The notes beneath the pieces are model-generated. The model ran no database searches and was not told the origin of the DNA. It saw only the letters and a program-made list of their open reading frames with translations. DNA of 64,000 nt from Methylopila henanensis (GTDB taxonomy: Bacteria; Pseudomonadota; Alphaproteobacteria; Rhizobiales; Methylopilaceae). The DNA is taken from positions 350,607 through 414,606 of the forward strand of contig NZ_JBHUER010000008.1 of assembly GCF_042681025.1 (NCBI RefSeq). Direction: 5' to 3'. Positions 35,102 to 44,058 of this stretch are shown in pieces; within the stretch, counting starts at the first letter, position 1; each line of letters begins with the position of its first letter. The position numbers and the translations under genes were made by a program.

Positions 35102-35983
35102 TCAGAGCCCGAAGCGCGACCACAGCGCCCGCGCCTCGAGCGACGCCAGCGCCTCGTCGGCCAAGCCCGCCCCGAACGAGCCCACTCCGACGCCCTCGCC
35201 GCGCCCGGACAGCCGTCGCAGCAACGGCGCGCGCGCCGTGATCGGACGGATGTCGACCTTCTCGCCCCAGCGCTCCCTGAGGGTCGAGCGCAGGTCGCCG
35301 ATGCGGTCGACAAGGCCGAGCCCGAGGCCGGTGGAGGCGGTCCAGAACGCGCCGGTGAACAGGTCCGGATCGCCGCCGAGCGCGCCGCCGCGGCGCTCCT
35401 TCACCAGCGCGATGAAATGCTCGTGGATCTCGCGCTGGATCTCCTTGAGGCGCTCGACGTCCTCGGGCTTCTCCGGGCTGAACGGATCAAGGATCGCCTT
35501 GTTGGCCCCGGACGCGTGCAGGCGGCGCTCGACGCCGAGCTTTTCAATCGCGCGATCGAAACCGAAACCGGCGGAAACCACTCCGATCGAGCCGACGATC
35601 GAGGACGGATCGGCGACGATCTCGTCGCCGGCGCAGGCGATCATGTAGCCGCCGGAGGCCGCGACGTCCTCGACGAATACGGTGACGCCGATCTCCTTCT
35701 CGGCGGAGAGCTGGCGGATGCGTTTGAAGATCAGGTGCGACTGCGCCGGCGATCCTCCCGGCGAATTGACGATAAGCGCCACCTCCTTCGCATTCGGCGT
35801 GGCGAAGGCGCGCTCGAGCAGCGGGGCGGCGGAGGCGAGCGTGATCGAGGGGCGGAACGGCCCGCCGCCCACTCCGATCGCGCCCTGCAGGCGGACGACG
35901 GGAACCACCGGCCGTTCGGCGCGCAGGCGCTCGGGCAGGACAGGGGCGGCGAAACGGCGAAGGCGGGAGAGGATGGCGCTCAT
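35102..35983 (-). CDS. S49 family peptidase (SppA/SohB type)
   Basis: 293 residues from ATG 35983. The catalytic dyad is likely S110 in VAASGGYMIA and K162 in ASGANK; the spacing of 52 equals that of the short SppA type. The motif NSPGGSPAQSHLI forms the oxyanion part. The short form usually cleaves remnant signal peptides or small membrane proteins at the membrane, though no clear N-terminal anchor is visible here. The eleven codons upstream to 36016 were rejected for lack of a ribosome site. Regulation not visible. Confidence 0.9.
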   Translation of the reverse strand: MSAILSRLRRFAAPVLPERLRAERPVVPVVRLQGAIGVGGGPFRPSITLASAAPLLERAFATPNAKEVALIVNSPGGSPAQSHLIFKRIRQLSAEKEIGVTVFVEDVAASGGYMIACAGDEIVADPSSIVGSIGVVSAGFGFDRAIEKLGVERRLHASGANKAILDPFSPEKPEDVERLKEIQREIHEHFIALVKERRGGALGGDPDLFTGAFWTASTGLGLGLVDRIGDLRSTLRERWGEKVDIRPITARAPLLRRLSGRGEGVGVGSFGAGLADEALASLEARALWSRFGL

Positions 35984-36214
35984 ATCCCGCAGATAGGCGC
36001 GGCCTGCGCCCCTCACAAGCGAGCGCCCTGCCCGGCGCGATGAACGTCGGATGAACGGGGGTATCAGATGGCGTTCAGAGCTTCGCGCCTATCTTCCATC
36101 CTCAAGGACACCCCCGGCGCAACTTCGCATGGTGCGAAGGCGTAACGCACCGGCCCCAGGCCCGCGGATGCGGGTCGACCGGCTCTCCGAGCGGCGTGTC
36201 ACGTGGAGGACGTT

Positions 36215-36547
36215 ATGATTCGCAAGTTCGTTCTCGCCGCCGCTCTCGCAGCCGGCGGTTTCGCCGCGCTCCCCACCGCCGCGTCTGCCGGCGACGTGTC
36301 GATCGGCATCGGCCTCGGCGGCCCCGCCTATTACGGCGGCGGCTATTACGAGCCGGTCTACCACCGCGGCTACCGCCACCGCTACGACCGGCCGCGGCCG
36401 GGCTGGGGCTACTACCGCCCGCAGCCTTATTACGGGTACCGGCCCTATCGTCCACGCTGCCGCGTGACGACGGTGCGGTCGTGGAACGGCTACCGCTACG
36501 TGACCCGCACCCGCGAGGTCTGCACGCGCCGCTCCTACCGCTACTGA
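36215..36547 (+). CDS. Secreted Tyr/Arg-rich small protein
   Basis: 110 residues from ATG 36215 with GTGGAGG just before it. The signal peptide (MIRKFVLAAALAAGGFAALP) is cleaved near ASAGD. The mature part is Gly/Tyr rich and then strongly basic, with many Tyr, Arg and Pro (YYRPQPYYGYRPYRPRC), and has two cysteines in the C-terminal part. Similar short exported proteins are frequent in Hyphomicrobiales but have no known job. A strong intrinsic terminator follows, so it is a single-gene unit. Confidence 0.8.
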   Translation: MIRKFVLAAALAAGGFAALPTAASAGDVSIGIGLGGPAYYGGGYYEPVYHRGYRHRYDRPRPGWGYYRPQPYYGYRPYRPRCRVTTVRSWNGYRYVTRTREVCTRRSYRY

Positions 36548-36580
36548 GATTGGCCAGGCCCGGCCACGCAGAGGAACGAG

Positions 36581-36607
36581 GCGCCCGCCCCACCGGCGGG
36601 CGCTTTT
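36581..36607 (+). terminator. Intrinsic terminator after the Tyr/Arg-rich protein gene
   Basis: GCGCCCGCC (36581-36589) pairs perfectly with GGCGGGCGC (36595-36603) across a five-base loop and is followed by TTTT. This is the clearest terminator of the window. It also lies just past the stop of the convergent methyltransferase gene. Confidence 0.85.
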
Positions 36608-36617
36608 CCATTCCGCG

Positions 36618-37382
36618 TCAGGCCATCGCGATGGTCGCCCGGCCACGCTGGACGTCCGCCGCCTCGGGCGTGAAGCCGCCGTCGGAATCGTGCAGCACGA
36701 AGCCTGGGAGAAGCGCCAACGGGCCCCGACGGCCCTTTGTGGCGGCGACGAGCAGACGCAACGCCGGCGCGTCTGCGCGGGGATGAACCGGGCGCAGCCG
36801 CAGGTCGCCGAACCGGCCGGCGCAGGCGGCGACGATGTCGCCGATCGCCTCCGGCCGGTGGATCATCACGAACACGCCGCCGGGCTTCAGAAGCCGCGCC
36901 GCGGCGCGCGTCCAGAGCTCGACGAGCCCCGCCTCAGCCGCATGGGCGCGGGCGCGGGCGGCGTCGGGCGAGGCGCGAAACCGTCCCGCGTCGTCGAAGG
37001 GCGGGTTCGCGGCCACGAGGTCGAGCATGTCCGGAGCCGGACCGACGCCCCGGCCGACATCGGCGACGTCGGCGAGCGTGACGTCGACACGGGACCCGAG
37101 CCCGTTGCGGCCGGCGTTGTCGCGGGCGAGCGCGGCGGCGGCGGGCTCGATCTCGACCAGCGTCGCGTGGGCGGCGCCGGCGACCGCGAGCGACAGCCCC
37201 ACGGCCCCTACTCCGGCGCCGAAGTCCGCGACGCGGGCGGCCTTCCCCATACGGCCGAGGGCCGCGGCGGTCAGCAGCGCGGCGTCGGTTCCGACGCGAT
37301 GGCCTCGCGCTGGCTGCAGCAGCTTCAGCCGGCCGCCGAAGAAACCGTCGTCGGTCAGGTCGGACGCAGGACCGCCGGTCAC
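36618..37382 (-). CDS. tRNA1(Val) (adenine-37-N6)-methyltransferase family protein
   Basis: 254 residues with the SAM-binding motif FGAGVGAVG (residues 54-62) and the N6-adenine type catalytic motif NPPF (126-129). The N-terminus DDGFFGGRLKLLQPARGHRV is typical of the TrmN6/YfiC family, which modifies A37 of tRNA(Val) in enteric bacteria. The exact target here is inferred. Its start overlaps the DUF2007 stop by four bases, so they are coupled. Confidence 0.87.
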   Translation of the reverse strand: MTGGPASDLTDDGFFGGRLKLLQPARGHRVGTDAALLTAAALGRMGKAARVADFGAGVGAVGLSLAVAGAAHATLVEIEPAAAALARDNAGRNGLGSRVDVTLADVADVGRGVGPAPDMLDLVAANPPFDDAGRFRASPDAARARAHAAEAGLVELWTRAAARLLKPGGVFVMIHRPEAIGDIVAACAGRFGDLRLRPVHPRADAPALRLLVAATKGRRGPLALLPGFVLHDSDGGFTPEAADVQRGRATIAMA

Positions 37383-37609
37383 TCCGGCTCCGGGCGCAGC
37401 TCGTTGGCGAGGCCGCTGTCGGCGAGCGCGCGGCGGGCGCGGGCCGCGTCCGCGTCATGCACCATGACGCGCGCCGCCAGAATGCCGAGCGAGCCTTCCA
37501 GCACGCTCATGTTGCCGTCGAGCACGAGGTGCTCGATGTCCGCGTCGCCGAGCGTCGCGCGCACGAACGACAGCAGAACGGGGTCATTGCTCCGCAAGAT
37601 TTCCTGCAT
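37379..37609 (-). CDS. DUF2007 small protein
   Basis: 76 residues (MQEILRSNDPVLLSFVRATL) of the DUF2007 family, labelled as putative signal-transducing but with no proven role. The compact alpha-beta pattern with VLDGNMSVLEGSLGILAARV matches. GGAGACCC precedes the ATG at 37609; the extra 18 codons upstream lack support. It precedes the methyltransferase gene with an ATGA overlap, and is divergent from the polyprenyl synthase gene, an arrangement seen widely in this order. Confidence 0.85.
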   Translation of the reverse strand: MQEILRSNDPVLLSFVRATLGDADIEHLVLDGNMSVLEGSLGILAARVMVHDADAARARRALADSGLANELRPEPE

Positions 37610-37796
37610 GGGTCTCCGCTCGTTGGGCCGCCGGATGATGGCCTGCGCGGCGCGCGGGGACAACGTCGCGACATGGTAACCGCCGCGTTCAATCTTAAGG
37701 CTGAAAACGCCCCGATCGCGCCCAACTTCGGCCCGGCCGATCCGTCATGAAGAGCGAACCGCCGATCCGGCTTCCTGACGACGGACTTCAGCCGCC

Positions 37797-37895
37797 ATGC
37801 GCACCGAGATCGTGACCCTGCTCGCAGCCCTTTTCCTGCTCGTGTTCGCCTCGCAGCAGCTGATGGCGGCCAAGGCCGTCCTCGGCGGCGGATAA
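37797..37895 (+). CDS. Possible 32-residue membrane peptide
   Basis: ATG at 37797 opens a frame of 32 codons (MRTEIVTLLAALFLLVFASQ, ending VLGGG) with one strong hydrophobic helix. It lies alone in the 370-base gap between DUF2007 and the polyprenyl synthase gene. The ribosome site is weak (GGACTTCA), so this is a tentative call. The rest of the gap holds nothing recognised apart from presumed promoters. Confidence 0.35.
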   Translation: MRTEIVTLLAALFLLVFASQQLMAAKAVLGGG

Positions 37896-37979
37896 GAGGC
37901 TTTCGACGTTTCGGCTTGCCCGCCTCCGCCCCGCTGGCTACGGTCCGCGCCGTTGCCGTCTGAAAGGAGCTGAGGCGTT

Positions 37980-38999
37980 TTGGGCGTTGTCGTACCGCTG
38001 GACGAGCGGCCGGTTCCGGATGAGGCCGGCATCGGACCGCTGATCGAACTGGTCGCGCCGGGGATGGAGCGCGTCAACGCGTTCATCCTGTCGCGGACCG
38101 GCTCCGACGTCGCGATGATCCCCGAGGTCGCGAACCACCTGATCTCCTCCGGCGGCAAGCGGCTCCGGCCGATGCTGACGCTCGCGACCGCCATCCTCTC
38201 CGGCTATTCCGGCGACGGCGACGTCAAGCTCGCGGCCTCCGTCGAGTTCATGCACACCGCGACGCTGCTGCACGACGACGTGGTCGACGGCTCCGAGATG
38301 CGCCGCGGCAAGCTCGCCGCCCGCATGCTCTGGGGCAACGAGGCGAGCGTGCTGGTCGGCGACTTCCTGCTCGGCCAGGCCTTCAAGATGATGGTCGAGG
38401 TCGGCTCGCTCGAGGCGCTGCGCATCCTCGCCGACGCCGCCGCCGTGATCGCCGAGGGCGAGGTGATGCAGCTCGCCGCCGCCAAGAACACCGCGACCAC
38501 CGAGGACGACTACCTCGCCGTCGTGCGCGGCAAGACCGCGGCGCTGTTCGCCGCCGCCTGCGAGGTCGGCCCGGTGATCGCAGACCGGCCCAAGGCGGAG
38601 CAGGCCGCGGCCCGCTCCTACGGCATGAATCTCGGCATCGCCTTCCAGCTCGTGGACGACGCGCTCGACTACGGCGGACGCGAGGCCAAGCTCGGCAAGA
38701 AGGTCGGCGACGATTTCCGCGAGGGCAAGATCACGCTGCCGGTCGTGCTCGCCTATCGCCGCGGCTCGGCCGAGGAGCGCGCCTTCTGGAAGCGCACGCT
38801 TGAGGACGGCCGGATCGAGGACGGCGATCTGGCGGAAGCGATCCGCCTGCTCGCCAAGCACGGCGCGATCGATGCCACGCTGGAGCGCGCCCGGCACTAC
38901 GGCGCGATGGCCCGCGACGCCCTCGCCTTGTTCGGCGACCGCCCGGCCGCGAAGGCGCTGCTCGACGTGGTGGGCTTCGTGACGGCGCGGGCGCACTGA
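37980..38999 (+). CDS. Polyprenyl diphosphate synthase (quinone side chain)
   Basis: 339 residues, all-trans long-chain prenyl transferase. Both Asp-rich motifs are present: DDVVD at 99-103 and DDALD at 226-230. The GGKRLRPML segment binds isopentenyl diphosphate. It makes the octaprenyl- or decaprenyl-type chain of ubiquinone in the cytoplasm; chain length cannot be read with certainty. The start is a TTG with AAGGAG ten bases upstream. ispE, three genes along on the other strand, acts earlier in the same pathway. Confidence 0.93.
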   Translation: MGVVVPLDERPVPDEAGIGPLIELVAPGMERVNAFILSRTGSDVAMIPEVANHLISSGGKRLRPMLTLATAILSGYSGDGDVKLAASVEFMHTATLLHDDVVDGSEMRRGKLAARMLWGNEASVLVGDFLLGQAFKMMVEVGSLEALRILADAAAVIAEGEVMQLAAAKNTATTEDDYLAVVRGKTAALFAAACEVGPVIADRPKAEQAAARSYGMNLGIAFQLVDDALDYGGREAKLGKKVGDDFREGKITLPVVLAYRRGSAEERAFWKRTLEDGRIEDGDLAEAIRLLAKHGAIDATLERARHYGAMARDALALFGDRPAAKALLDVVGFVTARAH

Positions 39000-39008
39000 G
39001 AGCAGGAT

Positions 39009-39761
39009 TCAGCGCGCCTCGCTCCAAGCAGCGAGTTGCCGCGTCCTCCAGGTGAAGACCTGCGATACGATGGCGACGCTCACGGCGATCAGCGCCATCT
39101 CCATAGCCACGCCCGCCAACGGCAGCAGAGCCGGCGCGGAGCCGAGCGCCGCTCCAACAACCACGCCCGGCACGACGATCACCAGCGCCGACAGCGCGCA
39201 CGCCATGAGCAGCAGGAGCACAAGGCCGTCGCCGTCCCGAAAAGCGGACCTGACGCTGCGCCCCGGCGCTTCGACGGCGATCGCCGGAAACAGCAGGCCG
39301 ATGCGCAGCCCGGCGTAGACCGTCAAGAAGAACACCACGCCGAACACAAGCGCGGCGACAACCGGGGAGCCAAGCCAACCCCACGCCGGAACGACCAGAA
39401 GCAACGCCAGGGCTGCGACAAGCTGCAGGACAATGGTCACCGCAGCGAATTCGAGGATCGTCGGGGTCAGTCGCGGAAGATCGGAAACGCCCGCGACCTC
39501 GCCCAGAATGACGAAACGGTGGATGACCACGGCGAGCGCAGCCGTAAGCGCGGCCCTGACGAGCGATAGCCCGAGAGACAGCAGGATGGCGACGACGCCG
39601 ACCGATCTCGCCGTCTTGTCAGCGTCCGCGAAGCTGAGAAAGGCTAGCCCTGCGAAGATCAGTGCGAACAGCGGCGTCATCGCGCGCACCGCGCGCCACG
39701 ACAGCGCGAAGGCGCCCTTCACCAGACCGATCGAACTCGGAACGGCTGCGTCGACCGTCAT
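39009..39761 (-). CDS. Hypothetical multi-pass membrane protein
   Basis: 250 residues with about six hydrophobic segments (roughly 28-45, 55-78, 98-125, 130-152, 178-205 and 210-232). It starts at the ATG 39761 (MTVDAAVPSSIGLVKGAFAL); GGGACAGGG lies before it. The long upstream frame has no similarity to anything and no signal. The general layout resembles glycerophosphoryl diester-type or DUF-family integral membrane proteins, but I cannot name one. It is convergent with the polyprenyl synthase gene. Confidence 0.75.
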   Translation of the reverse strand: MTVDAAVPSSIGLVKGAFALSWRAVRAMTPLFALIFAGLAFLSFADADKTARSVGVVAILLSLGLSLVRAALTAALAVVIHRFVILGEVAGVSDLPRLTPTILEFAAVTIVLQLVAALALLLVVPAWGWLGSPVVAALVFGVVFFLTVYAGLRIGLLFPAIAVEAPGRSVRSAFRDGDGLVLLLLMACALSALVIVVPGVVVGAALGSAPALLPLAGVAMEMALIAVSVAIVSQVFTWRTRQLAAWSEAR

Positions 39762-39838
39762 GGCCCTGTCCCGCCTTGTACTCTTCGATGCCGGGGCAGG
39801 ATGCCAAACGCCACTTAAGATTGTCGAAACGCGCGCCC

Positions 39839-40159
39839 TCACCCCCGCGGGCCGAACAGCACCACGGCGGCGCCGGCGACGCAGATGGCGGAACCCGTGA
39901 GGTCCCAGCGGTCGGGCCGCACGCCTTCGATCGTCCAGAGCCAGACGAGCGAGGCCGCGACGTAGACGCCGCCATAGGCGGCGTAGGCCCGGCCGGCGGC
40001 CTCGACGTCGACCAGCGTCAGCAGCCAGGCGAAGACGATCAGCGACAGGACGCCGGCCGCGAGCCACAGCGGCGAGGCCTGCAGTCGGAACACCGCCCAG
40101 AAGGCGAAACAGCCGGCGATCTCGGCGAAGGCGGCGGCGACATAGACGGCGGCGGTCAC
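39839..40159 (-). CDS. YnfA/UPF0060 family membrane protein
   Basis: 106 residues, four membrane helices, from the GTG at 40159 (VTAAVYVAAAFAEIAGCFAF). Family signatures are AEIAGCFAFW, RAYAAYGGVYVAASLVWLW and EGVRPDRWDLTG. UPF0060 proteins resemble half-size small multidrug transporters; transport by this one is inference. It lies ten bases after the ispE stop on the same strand and may be co-transcribed. Confidence 0.92.
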   Translation of the reverse strand: MTAAVYVAAAFAEIAGCFAFWAVFRLQASPLWLAAGVLSLIVFAWLLTLVDVEAAGRAYAAYGGVYVAASLVWLWTIEGVRPDRWDLTGSAICVAGAAVVLFGPRG

Positions 40160-40169
40160 GATCGGGCCC

Positions 40170-41027
40170 TCAGCGCAGCATGGTCGAGCGCACCCACCAG
40201 CCGGGCGCGGCGGCCCCGAGCGCCCGCGCCGCGCGGCGCGCCTCCTGCGCGGTCGAGAACAGTCCGAACACGGTCGCGCCGGAGCCGGACATGCGCACGC
40301 CGCGACAGCCGTGCTGGGAGGCGAGCAGCACGAGGCCGGCGCCGATCTCCGGCGCGATCCGCACCGCGGGCGCCTCGAGATCGTTGCGGCCGCGCGCGAT
40401 CTCGGCCTCCGGGTCGCCGGGAGCCGGACCCGCCGGCCCCGGCGCGACGAAGGTCTCGCCCGGCGCGAGCCCAAGCGCGCGGAACACCTCCGCGGTGCCG
40501 ACCGGGCGCAGCGGGTTCATCAGCACGGCGGGCTGCGGGGCGAGCGCCACCGCCGTCAGCCGCTCGCCGCGGCCCTCCATGCGGGCGGCGCGCGACCGGA
40601 GGCAGGCCGGCACGTCCGATCCGGCCGCGGCCGCGGCGTCGACGAGGCGGGGATCGTCCGGCGACAGGCTGTTCGCCTGCGCGAGCAGGCGCAGCGCCGC
40701 CGCGGCGTCGGCCGAGCCGCCGCCGAGCCCCGCGGCCACCGGCACCCGCTTCACCAGCGTGAAGGCGCCGAGGACGAGGCCCTCGACGCGCTCGGCGGCG
40801 GCGCGGGCGGCCCGGATCACGAGATTGTCTTCGTCGGGTCCTGCGGCGTCGCCGAAGGGTCCCGACACGGCGAGCGAAAGCCCGGGGCCGGGGACGAGCG
40901 TCACCAGATCGGCGGCGCAGCCCGCGAAGGCCACAAGGCTGTCGAGCTCATGATAGCCGTCCGCCCGCCGGCCGCGGACGTGCAAGGTGAGGTTGACCTT
41001 GGCGGGCGCGCGCTCGCGAAGCAGCAT
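40170..41027 (-). CDS. ispE: 4-diphosphocytidyl-2-C-methyl-D-erythritol kinase
   Basis: 285 residues, a GHMP kinase that phosphorylates CDP-ME in the non-mevalonate isoprenoid pathway. The N-terminal APAKVNLTLHV, the ATP loop PVAAGLGGGSADAAAAL and the C-terminal RMSGSGATVFGLF are all present. The start ATG at 41027 follows the TPR gene stop by only eight bases, so they share a transcript. The longer open frame upstream is only overlap with that gene. Confidence 0.96.
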   Translation of the reverse strand: MLLRERAPAKVNLTLHVRGRRADGYHELDSLVAFAGCAADLVTLVPGPGLSLAVSGPFGDAAGPDEDNLVIRAARAAAERVEGLVLGAFTLVKRVPVAAGLGGGSADAAAALRLLAQANSLSPDDPRLVDAAAAAGSDVPACLRSRAARMEGRGERLTAVALAPQPAVLMNPLRPVGTAEVFRALGLAPGETFVAPGPAGPAPGDPEAEIARGRNDLEAPAVRIAPEIGAGLVLLASQHGCRGVRMSGSGATVFGLFSTAQEARRAARALGAAAPGWWVRSTMLR

Positions 41028-41035
41028 CGGCGCGC

Positions 41036-43093
41036 TCAACCGCCGTTCTTCTTCTCCTGCGCTTCCGCGGCGTTGGTCGGCGGATCGTCCGGCAGCCCAT
41101 CCTTGAGCTTGGCCTCGATCTTCTTGAGATCCTCCGGCTCCGGCTTCAGGTCCTTGGCGTGGCTCCACTGGAACCCGGCCTCGAGCCTTCGTCCGACGCG
41201 CCAATAGGCGTCGCCGAGATGGTCGTTCATGACCGGGTCCTGCGGGCGCAGCTCCACCGCGCGCTCGAGCTCGCGCACGGCGTCCTCGTACCGGCCGAGC
41301 TTGAAATGCGCCCATCCGAGGCTGTCGACGATGTAGCCGTCGTCCGGGCGCAGCTCGACCGCGCGGCGGATGAGTTTCATGCCCTCCTCGAGATTGACGC
41401 CCTGATCGACCCAGGAATAGCCGAGATAGTTCATCACCAGCGGCTGGTCCGGGAACAGCTCCAGCGCCCTCTTGAGGTCGGCCTCCGACTTCGGCCACTG
41501 CTTCGAGCGCTCATAGGCGATGCCGCGCACGTAATAGAGCGACCAGTCCGCGCGCGTCGGTCCGGCGGGCTCCGCGACCGGCGCGACGGGAGCCGTCGCC
41601 GCGGCGACGCCGGCCGCGGCCGGCGTCGCCGCCGCCGCCGGAAGCAGGATCGACTGTCCCGGCGCTAGCGCGCCGGAGCGCGGCAGACGGCGGCCGTTGA
41701 CGCGGATCGCCTCGGGCGTGCTGTTGAGCGCGACCAGCTCCGGCCAGCGGTTCGGATCTCCGAGGCGATCGCGCGCGAGCGTCCAGAACGTGTCGCCCTT
41801 CCGGACCACATAGGCCTTCGGCTCCGTGGCCGAAGGCGCCGCCGCGGCGGCCAGCGGCGGCGACGCCGGCTCGGTCCGCTTCGCTATCAGGTCGATCGCC
41901 CGCGTGTAGGTCGCGGCTGCCTCGACGAACTGCTCGCGGCCGCGCTCGATGTTGCCGAGCGCGACAATCGCCTCCTGGTCGTCGGGATCGGCGTCGATCA
42001 GCTTCGAGAGCAGCGCCTTCGCCTCGTCCGTCCGGTCGAGCCGGTCGAGGTCGATCGCGCTCTGGATCTCGGCGTTGCGCTTGAGCGGCGAGCTCGCGGG
42101 CACGCGCCGGTAGGCGTCGATGGCGGCCTGGTACTGGTTGATCTGGTCGTAGAGGTCGGCCAGCGTCACCAGCGCCATCGGGTGCTGGGGCTTCACGAAC
42201 AGCGCGAGCTGCAGATAGACGATCGACAGGTCCTCGCCGCCCTGACGTCCGAGCGCGCCGCCGATGCCGTAGAGCACCTCGGCGACGCCGTCGGCCACGT
42301 CGGCGATCGGCCGCTGCGGCTCGCGGCCCTGGTCGATGGCCTCGCGCACCTCACGGGTGAGCGGGTGGCGCGGCGCGGCCTTCTCGAAGTCGGCGAGCGT
42401 CCGGAGCGCGCCGTCGCGGTCGCCCGTGCGGGCGCGGAAGGTCGCGGCGGCCTGCGCGACGCGCAGCGCGGCGCCGTCGCCCGAGAGCGCCGCCGTGAAC
42501 CTGCGGGCGGCCTCGTCGCGGCGGCCGGCGAGGTCGGCGATCAGCGCGCCGTGATAGTCGCGGAACGTGCCGAAGAAGTCCGCGCCCTGCAGCCGGTCGA
42601 TCGATTCGAGCGCCCGAGCCGGCTGGCCGGAGCCGAGATAGGACCAGGCGTTGAGCAGATGGATGGTGAGGTCCGCGAGCGGCCCGCGCGCGCTCTTGGC
42701 GAGATGGGCGCGCGCCGAGGCGTAGGAGCCCGACTTCAGCGCGCGCACCGCGATCGCGAGCTGCGCCATGCGGTTGGTCGGGTCGGCGGCCAGCACCCGC
42801 TCGGCGAGCCGCATGGACTGGTCGTCGTCGCCCTCGGCGAGCGACAGCAGGAAGGCGCGCTCCAGCAGCTCGGGATTGCGCGGATCGGTCCGGAGCGCGG
42901 CGCGGAAGAAAGCCGCGGCCGCGTCGACGTCGCGCTGCGCGCCAGCGACCCGGCCGGCGAGATAGGCCCCCGCGAAGGACGCGTTGGCGGCGAGTTCCGC
43001 GTCGGAGGTGGCGCGCGCCTGCGCGGCCGGAGCGCCGAGGAAGGCCGTCGTCGCAAGGAGGAGCGCGGCGAGGCGACGGTCGAAAGCGATCAC
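41036..43093 (-). CDS. TPR protein with inserted LysM module
   Basis: 685 residues. A signal peptide (cleaved near AQA, about residue 26) is followed by TPR helices to about 400. Then come a LysM-like domain (about 426-485, starting AYVVRKGDTFWTLARDRLGD) with Pro/Ala-rich linkers on both sides, and more TPRs from about 515 (WSLYYVRGIAYERSKQWPKS). It is exported, probably periplasmic. TPR proteins upstream of ispE are common in this order, but the LysM between the repeats is unusual and suggests peptidoglycan binding. It is transcribed ahead of ispE. Function unknown. Confidence 0.87.
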   Translation of the reverse strand: MIAFDRRLAALLLATTAFLGAPAAQARATSDAELAANASFAGAYLAGRVAGAQRDVDAAAAFFRAALRTDPRNPELLERAFLLSLAEGDDDQSMRLAERVLAADPTNRMAQLAIAVRALKSGSYASARAHLAKSARGPLADLTIHLLNAWSYLGSGQPARALESIDRLQGADFFGTFRDYHGALIADLAGRRDEAARRFTAALSGDGAALRVAQAAATFRARTGDRDGALRTLADFEKAAPRHPLTREVREAIDQGREPQRPIADVADGVAEVLYGIGGALGRQGGEDLSIVYLQLALFVKPQHPMALVTLADLYDQINQYQAAIDAYRRVPASSPLKRNAEIQSAIDLDRLDRTDEAKALLSKLIDADPDDQEAIVALGNIERGREQFVEAAATYTRAIDLIAKRTEPASPPLAAAAAPSATEPKAYVVRKGDTFWTLARDRLGDPNRWPELVALNSTPEAIRVNGRRLPRSGALAPGQSILLPAAAATPAAAGVAAATAPVAPVAEPAGPTRADWSLYYVRGIAYERSKQWPKSEADLKRALELFPDQPLVMNYLGYSWVDQGVNLEEGMKLIRRAVELRPDDGYIVDSLGWAHFKLGRYEDAVRELERAVELRPQDPVMNDHLGDAYWRVGRRLEAGFQWSHAKDLKPEPEDLKKIEAKLKDGLPDDPPTNAAEAQEKKNGG

Positions 43094-43269
43094 GAAACTC
43101 TACCTCCGATAGATCAGGGCGCGCGGGCGGAACGCCCCGCGGACGCGCGCGGCGTCCACCATGAACCCGCGAGTCCGGCGCCACAAGCCCGGACCGGGGA
43201 CGCAGGCGAGCCCACGACAGCGCAGGCGACGGTCGACACGCGCCAGCCTAGGACGCTATCGCTCGGGAG

Positions 43270-44058
43270 ATGAATCAAGATTCCGAAGCCTCCGCGGCGG
43301 CGGGCGGCGCGACCCCCAGTCTCGCCGTCGCCGCGCTCTACGCCTTCACGCCGACGCCCGACGCGGGCGAGCTGCGGGAGCCGCTGCGCGCGCTCTGCGA
43401 GCGGCGCGGCGTGCTCGGCACGCTGCTGCTCGCGCTCGAGGGCGTGAACGGCACGATCGCGGCTGAACCGTCGCAGCTCTCGGCCGCGCTCGACGAGATG
43501 CGGTCGCTGTTCGCAGGCCGGCTCGACGGCATGGAGCTCAAGTTCTCGACCGCCGCCGCTCCGCCGTTCCGGCGGCTGAAGGTCCGGCTGAAGCGCGAGA
43601 TCGTCACCCTCGGCGACCCCGCGGCGGACCCGACGCGGCTGCGCGGCGCCTATGTGGCGCCCGAAGACTGGAACGCGCTGATCGGCCGCGACGACGTCGT
43701 CACGGTCGACGTGCGGAACGCCTTCGAGGTGGCGATGGGCTCGTTCGAGGGCGCGATCGACCCCGGCACGCGGCGCTTCAGCGACTTCAAGGCCTTCGCC
43801 GCGGAGAAGCTTGCCGGGGCGAAGCACCGCACCGTCGCCCTGTTCTGCACCGGCGGCATCCGCTGCGAGAAGGCGAGCGCGCATCTCCTCGCGAACGGCT
43901 TCCGCGACGTCCGGCAGCTTCAGGGCGGCATTCTGCGCTATCTGGAGCAGGAGCCGCCCGAACGCAGCCGCTGGCGGGGGGACTGCTTCGTGTTCGACGA
44001 GCGCGTCGCGCTCGGCCACGGGTTGCGGCAGAAGACGCCGGAGGAGCCGAATGGCTGA
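43270..44058 (+). CDS. trhO: tRNA uridine(34) hydroxylase (rhodanese type)
   Basis: 262 residues. An N-terminal acylphosphatase-like domain (VLGTLLLALEGVNGTIAAEP) precedes a rhodanese domain with the active loop CTGGIRC (C193 catalytic, C199). TrhO (formerly UPF0176, YceA) makes 5-hydroxyuridine at position 34 of certain tRNAs using oxygen. The closing part RWRGDCFVFDERVALGH is typical. It is the first gene of an overlapping rightward operon with slyX, the glycosylase and the esterase. Confidence 0.93.
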   Translation: MNQDSEASAAAGGATPSLAVAALYAFTPTPDAGELREPLRALCERRGVLGTLLLALEGVNGTIAAEPSQLSAALDEMRSLFAGRLDGMELKFSTAAAPPFRRLKVRLKREIVTLGDPAADPTRLRGAYVAPEDWNALIGRDDVVTVDVRNAFEVAMGSFEGAIDPGTRRFSDFKAFAAEKLAGAKHRTVALFCTGGIRCEKASAHLLANGFRDVRQLQGGILRYLEQEPPERSRWRGDCFVFDERVALGHGLRQKTPEEPNG

